64,000 nt of DNA from Bacillota bacterium (GTDB lineage: Bacteria; Bacillota; Sulfobacillia; JAJZYS01; JAILZS01): the NCBI GenBank assembly GCA_023512375.1, contig JAILZS010000009.1, positions 1-64,000 on the forward strand, given 5' to 3'. Shown here piece by piece: positions 1-8,203 of the stretch. The notes under the pieces are model-generated. The model did no database searches, was not told the origin of the DNA, and worked only from the letters and a program-made list of their open reading frames with translations. Position 1 is the first letter of the stretch. Every line of letters begins with the position of its first letter. The translations under genes and the position numbers were made by a program.

Positions 1-352
<352 letters not shown>

Positions 353-423
353 TGTCTGCGCTGTGCGGTTGCCAATGCCCCGCCCTTGGATTGGCAAGGG
401 AAGCGGGAAGAGAAGATTTGACC

Positions 424-541
424 GTTCCGGTGGCCATGGCGGAGGTGACCCACCCGTTCCCATTCCGAACACGGCCGTGAAACCCTCCAGCGCCCAGGGT
501 ACTTGGCGGTCCGCCGCCCGGGAGAGCAGGTCGCCGCCGGA
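424..541 (+). rRNA. 5S rRNA
   Basis: 'ttccggtggccatggcggaggtgacccacccgttcccattccgaacacggccgtgaaaccctccagcgccc...ggtacttggcgg...gggagagcaggtcgccgccgga' is a typical 5S sequence; ends approximate. Confidence 0.94.
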
Positions 542-581
542 GCACCCTTCACCCCATCCACCCTACGACCCCATCCCCTAA

Positions 582-616
582 GCCCCGCACGCCCCAACAG
601 GGCCGCGGGGCCTTTT
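582..616 (+). terminator. Rho-independent terminator of the rRNA operon
   Basis: GCCCCGC ... GCGGGGC stem followed by CTTTTCTT. Confidence 0.75.
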
Positions 617-667
617 CTTGTCTCGGCCGAGCGGCGCGGATCGCTCGGCCATGCGCATGCCCTGCGC

Positions 668-1486
668 ATGCATAGACCTCCTGCCCTTGGGGAAATCTGG
701 TCCCCGTGGGAGGAGGTGGTCGACCTGCGGCGCACGCGGCGCGCCCGAGTCGGCGCGTTCGTGGCCCTGGCGGCAGTCATCGCTGCCGTGGGCGGCGCGC
801 ATACCGCGGCGTCCGTCTCCGATCCCACGGCAACCCTGGTCGGGTTGGCACAGGCGCCGCCGCCGGGCCTGGCGCTGACCCTGTCCACCGCCGCCGTCGC
901 CGCCTGGACCACGGCGGAGCGGCGCGGGCTTCTCTCGTCGCCCGCGCTGCGCCGCGCCGGTGCCAAGGTGTGGCGCAGCGCCGGCCTGGGCACGTCTCCA
1001 CCCAAGGTCGCCCTCGCCGCCACGGGAGGCGTGGAGCGGGCTACGGTGCGCACCCCCCGCGCCTGGGCGGAGGTCGCGCTCCTGCCGCCAACGGAGGCGC
1101 GACGGGGCCGGCCGTCGCTCGCCGTGGCGGCCGTCGCCGTCGGCCCGGCCGGTACGGCCCGAACCCGCTTGCAGGTCCTGGCGCGGGCAGTGGCGGCATG
1201 GGGCAGCCCCCAGGTGGGCGTCACCCTGTCCGGCACGGCGCGGACGACGCTGCCGCCGCGCACCGTGGCCGCCATCCTCTTGCGGAGCCTGGGGGCCAGG
1301 TACGTGGAGGGTGTCGCCGGCGAGCGGGCGGCGGACGTCTTCGGGCGCCTTCGCGGCGCGCCGGCCGTGGCGGTAGCCGGTCGCCGTCTGAACGTGGAGA
1401 TCGCCGTCGCACGACGAGCGCATGGCCTCTTGGTGGAAGTCGGGTTTCCGTTCGTCCTCCCCATCTCCGGTCGGAGCTGGGCCTGA
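668..1486 (+). CDS. Exported YwmB-like (TATA-box-binding-like fold) protein
   Basis: ORF with N-terminal hydrophobic segment; position just before a spoIIQ-like gene and spoIIID fits YwmB synteny. Start uncertain. Confidence 0.55.
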   Translation: MHRPPALGEIWSPWEEVVDLRRTRRARVGAFVALAAVIAAVGGAHTAASVSDPTATLVGLAQAPPPGLALTLSTAAVAAWTTAERRGLLSSPALRRAGAKVWRSAGLGTSPPKVALAATGGVERATVRTPRAWAEVALLPPTEARRGRPSLAVAAVAVGPAGTARTRLQVLARAVAAWGSPQVGVTLSGTARTTLPPRTVAAILLRSLGARYVEGVAGERAADVFGRLRGAPAVAVAGRRLNVEIAVARRAHGLLVEVGFPFVLPISGRSWA

Positions 1487-1530
1487 GGCGGCACATGTGC
1501 ACCGCGCAAGCGGCAGGGAGGGATCGACTG

Positions 1531-2286
1531 GTGGCAGACGAGACGCCCCGGACCATGGGTCCGGCGGCAGGCAACGGCGGTCGCGGCGGGGACGCGCGGC
1601 GCGGGCGGCGGCGCCCGATCGACCTCGCGTCTTGGGTTCTGGTGGCCGCCATGGTGGTCGTGGCGGGCGGGGCGGCAGGCTACATGTACCTGCAGCACCG
1701 CTCCACCGCCACGTCCGCCCGGGTGCACGCGCACCACGGGCGGCGTGAGCATCCCCGGGTGGTGACGCGCGCCCATACGGCGACGGGCACGACGTCGTCC
1801 GGCAAGGCGGCGGCGTACTACCCGCCGGTGGGCACGCCCGTCCGTCCGGTGACCGGGGCGGTGATCGAGCCCTTCGGTTGGCAGTACGAAAAGGCGATCG
1901 GCCTCTATAGGGACGTGCCCGGATGGGCCCTGGCGGCGCGCGAGGGTGAGCCCGTGCGGGCGGTCATCGGCGGGCGCGTGGTGGCCAACTGGATGGATCC
2001 CACCGAAGGGCGCGAGGTGGTGGTCGACAGCGCCAACGGGGATTCCCTCATCTACGGCGATCTCGCCTCGCCGGGCCCGGCGGTGGGCACCGCGGTGCGG
2101 GCCGGCGAGGTGTTCGCGCACGTCGGGCCTCCCGGCAAGCTATCGGGCGTGAGCCGGCCGCACCTGTTCCTTGAGCTCACCGTGGGCGGACAGCCCGTGT
2201 CGCCCACCGCGCTCCTGGGAGAGGTGCCGAACGCCCAGACCACCGCACAGGCGACGCCGACCGCGCCGGGAGGCACGCGCGCCTGA
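1531..2286 (+). CDS. SpoIIQ-like M23-fold membrane-anchored protein
   Basis: Single N-terminal TM segment followed by a LytM/M23-like domain ('PVTGAVIEPFGWQYEKAIGLYRDVPGWALAAREGEPVRAVIGGRVV...'); GTG start preceded by gggaggg; upstream of spoIIID as in Bacillus. Confidence 0.72.
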   Translation: MADETPRTMGPAAGNGGRGGDARRGRRRPIDLASWVLVAAMVVVAGGAAGYMYLQHRSTATSARVHAHHGRREHPRVVTRAHTATGTTSSGKAAAYYPPVGTPVRPVTGAVIEPFGWQYEKAIGLYRDVPGWALAAREGEPVRAVIGGRVVANWMDPTEGREVVVDSANGDSLIYGDLASPGPAVGTAVRAGEVFAHVGPPGKLSGVSRPHLFLELTVGGQPVSPTALLGEVPNAQTTAQATPTAPGGTRA

Positions 2287-2391
2287 GCGGTCGACGGCCC
2301 TCGCACCCGCGGCGTCGGCCGCCGTCGAGCGGCATGGCGCTTGGCGGCGGCGCATACGTTGGGAGCAAACTCCGAGGAAGGGGCCGCGAGG

Positions 2392-2466
2392 GTGAAAGAC
2401 CACATCTGGAAGCGTGTGCTGGAAGGCGGACGTTCGCCTTGCCGCACGGCGCTGGCGGGTGGGTAG
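2392..2466 (+). other. spoIIID: 5' fragment of split spoIIID (VKDHIWKRVLE, then element-derived GGRSPCRTALAGG*)
   Basis: GTG-started VKDHIWKRVLE matches the conserved SpoIIID N-terminus (MKDYI.ERVLEIG type); sits directly after the spoIIQ-like gene; reading frame runs into element sequence and stops at TAG 2464-2466. Confidence 0.85.
2416..2442. repeat. Left attachment junction (attL-type): core GTGCTGGAA plus inner arm CGTTCGCCTTGC (2431-2442)
   Basis: Core repeated at 4163-4171; arm is the exact inverse complement of 4150-4161. Confidence 0.85.
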
Positions 2467-2470
2467 AGGA

Positions 2471-2498
2471 GAGCGGGCGGGGTGACCCGCCCGCGCTC
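2471..2498 (-). terminator. Hairpin at the 3' end of the recombinase gene
   Basis: GAGCGGGCGGG-GTGA-CCCGCCCGCGCTC; no clear U-tract. Confidence 0.5.
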
Positions 2499-3921
2499 AC
2501 GTCCCGCGGCCGCCGTCGCCCTCGCCCCAGGGCGCGAGGGTGATGCGGATGCCGTTCTCGGGTCCCACCACCACCTCGAGACCGAGGGCCTCCACCACGA
2601 GGCGGCGGTCGGCGGGCTCGGCGGCGGCGGCGGCGCGGTCCAGAACCTCCGCCAGCCACGCGCCTTCGCCTGCCGCCTCGGCGGCGGGCGCGCTCGGCGG
2701 ACGGCCGCCGGACGCCCACCGCTCGACGGCCGCGATCTCCGCCAGCTGGCGGCGGAGATCCTCTTCGCCCAGAAGGCCGTTGCGGTACGCACGCCACAGC
2801 CGCCGGCGTTGACGGTCCACATCCCACGCGGGGCGGGTGACGTGACGGTTGCTGGCGGGTGAGGGCGTGAGGCGCTGGGCGAGGCGGGACCGCTCGGCCG
2901 CATCCTCCAGCCAGGATCTGAGCCGGTCCCATACCGCTTCGTCCACGACGGCCGCGCGGTAGTACGGGGAGGGGCAGCGCGGGCGGGCGCGTTTGCCGGC
3001 GCACGCGTAGCGCGTCACGTAACCGCCGGGCCGGCGCCGCCCGTAGCCTCCGACCATGCGGCGCCCGCACACGCCGCAGCGCAGGTGGCCGGTCAGGAGG
3101 TAGTCGTGGTGGGCGGGGCCCGCCGGGCGGTTGCGGCGGCGCGCGAGGGCGAGGCGGGCGCGTTCGAACGCCTCGGCGTCCACCAGGGGCGGAACGGCGA
3201 CGTGCCCGGCGCCCCCCATCTGCGGCATCCGTCCCAGGTAGGTGCGGTTGCGCAGGATGCCGTACACGCTGGTCTGCGACCACGGTCCGCCGTGGCGTGT
3301 GGGGACGCCGGCGGCGTTGAGGGCGGCGGCGATGCCGTGGGTGCCCATCTCCTCGGCCAGACGGAAGATCCGGCGTACGACCAGCGCCTCCGAGGGGTCG
3401 GGCACGAACCGCTTGGCGGCGCGATCGTAGGCGTATCCGTAGATGTGGTGCCCGCCTCCGACCGGCCGCCCTTCCCGCGCCCGCGCCAGCTTGCCCGCCG
3501 TCATGCGCTGGCGGATCTTGTGCGTCTCGAACTCGGCGATGGCGCCCCGCACTGCGAACAAAAGGCGGCCGTCGGGGCTGGCCTGCAGGGCCAGGTTGGT
3601 GAACTCCACGGCGGCGCCGCGGGCGCGGAACTCGTCCACAAGGGACAGGAGGTGGCCGAGGTTGCGCGACAGGCGGTCGGGGTCGAGGCAGACGACGAGA
3701 TCGACCCGCCCGCCGGCCACGTCCTCCCGCAGGCGCTGCAACGCCGGGCGGTCCAGGTCCGTACCCGACTGGCCGGCGTCCACGTAGGCCAGGCAGGTGG
3801 TGGCGCCGAGCTCGCGGGCGCGGCGCTCGCACTCCGCGAGCTGCGCCTCCAAGCTGGTGCCGTGCTCCGCCTGCTCCTCGGTGGAGACCCGCGCATAGAG
3901 CGCGGCGGCCCGCTCCCTCAC
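2497..3921 (-). CDS. Large serine recombinase (SpoIVCA/CisA type)
   Basis: Catalytic 'ALYARVSTEEQ', 'VVCLDPDRLSRN', recombinase domain 'RNRTYLG' and Zn-ribbon 'CGVCGRRM...YACAGKRARPRC'; GTG start overlaps the upstream ORF stop (GTGA). Confidence 0.95.
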   Translation of the reverse strand: MRERAAALYARVSTEEQAEHGTSLEAQLAECERRARELGATTCLAYVDAGQSGTDLDRPALQRLREDVAGGRVDLVVCLDPDRLSRNLGHLLSLVDEFRARGAAVEFTNLALQASPDGRLLFAVRGAIAEFETHKIRQRMTAGKLARAREGRPVGGGHHIYGYAYDRAAKRFVPDPSEALVVRRIFRLAEEMGTHGIAAALNAAGVPTRHGGPWSQTSVYGILRNRTYLGRMPQMGGAGHVAVPPLVDAEAFERARLALARRRNRPAGPAHHDYLLTGHLRCGVCGRRMVGGYGRRRPGGYVTRYACAGKRARPRCPSPYYRAAVVDEAVWDRLRSWLEDAAERSRLAQRLTPSPASNRHVTRPAWDVDRQRRRLWRAYRNGLLGEEDLRRQLAEIAAVERWASGGRPPSAPAAEAAGEGAWLAEVLDRAAAAAEPADRRLVVEALGLEVVVGPENGIRITLAPWGEGDGGRGT

Positions 3922-4142
3922 GGGCGTGGGGCGTCCGGCGCGGCCGACGCGTCGGTTCGGGCATCGCCGCCGGGCTGCGCGATGTCGCGCCCGCGCAGGC
4001 GCAACCATGCCCGCACCAAGCGCTCCAAGGCCCGAAGGCGATCTTCCTCCCGGACGTCGAGCTCCGCTACCACCGTCTCCAACGCCGTTCCCCCCAGCCG
4101 CATCGTTCGCCAGGAGCCTATGCCGCCCGCGGTGCGGGACAT
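3918..4142 (-). CDS. 74-aa ORF translationally coupled to the recombinase; candidate recombination directionality factor or accessory protein
   Basis: Stop TGA (3920-3918) overlaps recombinase GTG (3921-3919); charged, leucine-rich helical protein 'LETVVAELDVREEDRLRALERLVRAWLRLRG'; occupies the remaining element space. Confidence 0.55.
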   Translation of the reverse strand: MSRTAGGIGSWRTMRLGGTALETVVAELDVREEDRLRALERLVRAWLRLRGRDIAQPGGDARTDASAAPDAPRP

Positions 4143-4147
4143 GCCGG

Positions 4148-4399
4148 ATGCAAGGCGAACGCGTGCTGGAAATCGGCGATTACATCCTGGTCAGCCGGGA
4201 GACGGTGCGTGAGGCCGCGCGCCAGTTCGGTGTGTCGAAGAGCACCGTGCACAAGGACCTGACCGAGCGCCTTCCCCGCATCAACCCCCAGATGGCGGCC
4301 GACGTCAAGCACGTCCTGGAGTACAACAAGTCCGAGCGCCACATCCGGGGTGGCGAGGCGACGCGCAAGAAGTTCCTGGAGCGGGAGATGCAGTCCTGA
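4148..4399 (+). CDS. spoIIID: 3' major portion of split spoIIID (sporulation transcription factor SpoIIID)
   Basis: VLEIGDYILVSRETVREAARQFGVSKSTVHKDLTERLPRINPQMAADVKHVLEYNKSERHIRGGEATRKKF is clearly SpoIIID; ATG 4148 and MQGER are element-derived, with no visible Shine-Dalgarno. Confidence 0.95.
   Translation: MQGERVLEIGDYILVSRETVREAARQFGVSKSTVHKDLTERLPRINPQMAADVKHVLEYNKSERHIRGGEATRKKFLEREMQS
4150..4171. repeat. Right attachment junction (attR-type): inner arm GCAAGGCGAACG (4150-4161) plus core GTGCTGGAA (4163-4171)
   Basis: Mirror image of the left end arm plus repeated core. Confidence 0.85.
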
Positions 4400-4411
4400 G
4401 CGGGGCAAGCC

Positions 4412-4594
4412 TCACTCTGGGCGGCGGACCAGGCTGAGGACGAGGACGGCGCACACGCCTACGAGCATGACGGCGGCGTCCCACGCGCCGATGAGGCCGT
4501 GGAGAAGCCACGCCAGGGCCAGAAGCGCCACCCCGCCCGCGAGCAGGTACGGGTCGCCGACCACGAACCGGTAGAGCCAGAGGACGGCCTTCAC
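4412..4594 (-). CDS. Small (60 aa) two-TM membrane protein
   Basis: ORF MKAVLWLYRFVVGDPYLLAGGVALLALAWLLHG...; start overlaps the stop of the upstream gene. Confidence 0.5.
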   Translation of the reverse strand: MKAVLWLYRFVVGDPYLLAGGVALLALAWLLHGLIGAWDAAVMLVGVCAVLVLSLVRRPE

Positions 4595-5370
4595 GACGCC
4601 CGCCCCGCACTGGCGCCGACCCGGCCGACGGCGGCGGGCGGCCGCATGGCCGCCACGAGGGCGAGCGACAGCACGATGAACGCGGCCAGGAGCACGAGCA
4701 CGAAGGCCTCGCCCAGGGGCCAGCGCACGCCCACCCCCTCGCCGGACCAGAAGGCGCCGAAGGTCGTCAGCATAAGGCCGACCACGAATTTGATGAGATT
4801 CTCGGGCACCCGTGCCAAGGGCGCCCGCAGGACGGCCCCCAGCGCGGCCACGATGACGAAAGCGGCCGCCGCCCCCGCCGCGGCGAGTCCGAGGGCACCG
4901 CGAATACGGTCGCCCGACGCCACGGCGACGACGATGAGCGCCACCTCCAACCCCTCCAGAAGCGTGCCGTTGAAGGCGGTGGCGAAGCCCTCCCCGTCAA
5001 GGCCCATGGCCCGGGCGCGCGCTTCGCGGCCCGACAGGGCCGCGACCTCGTGGGCGAAGATCTCGTCCTCCGCGTGCATGGCCTTGCGCCCACTCTGGCG
5101 CAGGATGGCCTTCTTCAGCCACTTGAGCCCGAACAGGAGGAGGAAGAGGCCCACCAGCACGCGCAGGACGGCGATCGGCACGAGGCGCAAGACCTCGAGC
5201 CCGAACACGCCCACCACCAGGAAGAGGACGGCCAGGGCGGCCGCCGCCCCGAGGAGCGAGCTGCGCCAGCCTCGGCTCACCCCGGCGGCGAGGACGATCG
5301 TCAGCGCCTCCACCATCTCCACCGTGGAGGCGAGGAAGGCCACCAGCACCGGCGCCAGATAGGTTGCCAG
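4591..5370 (-). CDS. Multi-pass membrane protein, COG4280-like
   Basis: Sequence 'FLASTVEMVEALTIVLAAGVSRGWRSSLLG...' with several TM segments; possible CTG start near 5370 after SD AGGGAGG, or later internal ATG. Confidence 0.65.
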   Translation of the reverse strand: MATYLAPVLVAFLASTVEMVEALTIVLAAGVSRGWRSSLLGAAAALAVLFLVVGVFGLEVLRLVPIAVLRVLVGLFLLLFGLKWLKKAILRQSGRKAMHAEDEIFAHEVAALSGREARARAMGLDGEGFATAFNGTLLEGLEVALIVVAVASGDRIRGALGLAAAGAAAAFVIVAALGAVLRAPLARVPENLIKFVVGLMLTTFGAFWSGEGVGVRWPLGEAFVLVLLAAFIVLSLALVAAMRPPAAVGRVGASAGRAS

Positions 5371-5399
5371 TCGAAGTCCCTCCCTTTCGCCTCGTGGCC

Positions 5400-5426
5400 G
5401 CACCCCCGCGCGGCGCGCGGGGGTGC
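5400..5426. repeat. Perfect 12-bp inverted repeat, 3-nt loop
   Basis: GCACCCCCGCGC-GGC-GCGCGGGGGTGC. Confidence 0.8.
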
Positions 5427-5517
5427 GGCGCTCCCACGGCCATCTTGACGGAGTGTCGGCCGTTCGTCCATACGCCCGGCCGCCCGCAGCCGGCTTGCGT
5501 CGCGCCCGGGTGCGCCG

Positions 5518-5546
5518 TTGACGGGCCGGGGGGGCGATGGTACACT
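5518..5546 (+). promoter_or_regulatory. SigA-type promoter for metK
   Basis: TTGACG - 17 bp - TACACT. Confidence 0.75.
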
Positions 5547-5641
5547 CACCGCAACATCGGGCGGCAGTGGGCGCCCGGCCCATGTCGGCGGCGGACGGTC
5601 GCCGCCGATCGTTTGCGTGTGGGTCGAAGGGAGGCGCTTCG

Positions 5642-6835
<1,194 letters not shown>

Positions 6836-6894
6836 GGCCCGCGGCCTAAGAGGGGACCGCGTCATAGCCTGGGGCACCGAAGGGGGGAGACCCC

Positions 6895-7287
6895 GTGGTG
6901 CCTCTTGTGTTGTCCGTTTTCGCCGCCGTCCTGGCGGCGGCGTTGGTGCTCAGCCTGCGGCCCGCCTGGCCGCGCGATTTGGAGCTCGTCGTCCGGGTGC
7001 GCGACGTGGCCGACGGTCTGGAGGACATCCTGCTCGCCGCGCACGTGGCGGGTGTGGCGCGCCTGACGGTGGTGGACGAGGGGGCCAGCGGGCCGGTGCG
7101 GGCGGTGGCGGCGGTGTGGGCGCGGAGACACCCCGGGGTGCGCCTCGTCGCCGCCCCAGGCGGGCCGCCGGAGGCGCCGGCGCAGCTGGTGCTCGACCTC
7201 CGGCATGCGGACGGGGCGCGGCAGGTCGACGGCGTCCTGTCGTGGCTGGCGGGGCGGGGGATGCGACGAGGCGCCGGGGTCGTCTGA
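6895..7287 (+). CDS. Hypothetical protein with N-terminal hydrophobic helix
   Basis: 130-aa ORF, GTG start, between metK and hpf. Confidence 0.45.
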   Translation: MVPLVLSVFAAVLAAALVLSLRPAWPRDLELVVRVRDVADGLEDILLAAHVAGVARLTVVDEGASGPVRAVAAVWARRHPGVRLVAAPGGPPEAPAQLVLDLRHADGARQVDGVLSWLAGRGMRRGAGVV

Positions 7288-7381
7288 CCGCTACGGAGAG
7301 GGCGAGCCGCTGGAAGGAGGCGGTCGGCGGCAACGCGAAGCCTCCCCGTCCAAGAGTGGGAGAGGCGGGAGGCGGTACACC

Positions 7382-7915
7382 GTGGACGTCGCGGTGCGTG
7401 GCCAGAACCTCGAGGTGACGGAGGCCCTGGCCGCCTACCTGACGGAGAAGCTGCACAAGCTCGACCGCTACCCAGGGATCGCGACCGCGCAGGCGCGCAT
7501 GGCGGTGGACGGGGAGAGCCACGTGGTAGAGGTGACGGTGCCGGTCGGCGATCGCCTGCTCCGGGCCGAGGCGAAGAGCGCCGACATGTACGCCTCCATC
7601 GACCAGGTGAGCGACCGGCTCCTCCACCAGCTGAAGAAGTACCGGGAGCGGCTCACCGATCACGGCCACGGCGAGCGCACCGGCCGGACGGGGACCGGCG
7701 GTCCTCGCCTGCACAGCGAGGCGGAGGGACTGCCGCGGGAGATCGTGCGCGTCAAGCGTTTTCCCGCCAAGCCCATGACGGTGGAGGAGGCGCTCCTCCG
7801 GCTCGACCTCCTGGGACACGACTTCTTCGCCTTCCGGGACGCCGAGAGCGAGGAGGTGTGCGTCGTCTACCGCCGCCGCGGCGGCGGCTACGGCTTGTTG
7901 GTGCCGCAAGCCTGA
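7382..7915 (+). CDS. hpf: Long-form ribosome hibernation promoting factor
   Basis: 'VDVAVRGQNLEVTEALAAYLTEKLHKLDRY' N-domain plus 'IVRVKRFPAKPMTVEEALLRLDLLGHDFFAFRDAESEEVCVVYRRRGGGYGLL' C-domain. Confidence 0.95.
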   Translation: MDVAVRGQNLEVTEALAAYLTEKLHKLDRYPGIATAQARMAVDGESHVVEVTVPVGDRLLRAEAKSADMYASIDQVSDRLLHQLKKYRERLTDHGHGERTGRTGTGGPRLHSEAEGLPREIVRVKRFPAKPMTVEEALLRLDLLGHDFFAFRDAESEEVCVVYRRRGGGYGLLVPQA

Positions 7916-7936
7916 GCGCCCCGCGAGGGCGCGGAT

Positions 7937-7973
7937 CCGGGCGCGGGGACGGCGCAGGCCGCCCCGCGCCCGG
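7937..7973 (+). terminator. Hairpin downstream of hpf
   Basis: CCGGGCGCGGGG / CCCCGCGCCCGG perfect 12-bp stem, 13-nt loop. Confidence 0.6.
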
Positions 7974-8203
7974 CGTCTTCCAGGCCTGGCAGGAATCGGG
8001 AAGACGGTGTCGAACCTCGGATGGCTTCCCAAGTTCAAGTTTGCCTTGCCGACCCTCGGAGCGGAGCGCGCGCGCAGGCCCAGGCCTGATGTTCGCGGAC
8101 GGGACGGACCGTCGGTGTTTCGCGTTCTCGCCAAGCTGGTCGCGATCGTCGTGGGCAGCGCCAACTCCTCGCAGGTGGACTTCTGAGGCAAGCGGCGGGC
8201 GCT

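Larger units (their letters stand above)
2416..4162. mobile_element. Skin-like intervening element (about 1747 bp) interrupting spoIIID
   Basis: Bounded by 9-bp direct repeat GTGCTGGAA (2416-2424 and 4163-4171); carries a serine recombinase and a coupled small ORF; removal of one repeat plus the interior restores in-frame spoIIID. Confidence 0.88.

Noticed and set aside
2416-4162. Recombinase region as a transposon (IS607-like) or prophage remnant
   Set aside because: No TnpB, no phage structural genes and no terminal IS structure; a serine-integrase attP-like dyad with a spoIIID core repeat fits a skin-like element better.
5400-5641. SAM riboswitch upstream of metK
   Set aside because: None of the SAM-I core motifs (e.g. 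CTTATC..GAGAGG..GGGA) is present; the region has a SigA promoter and a GC hairpin only.
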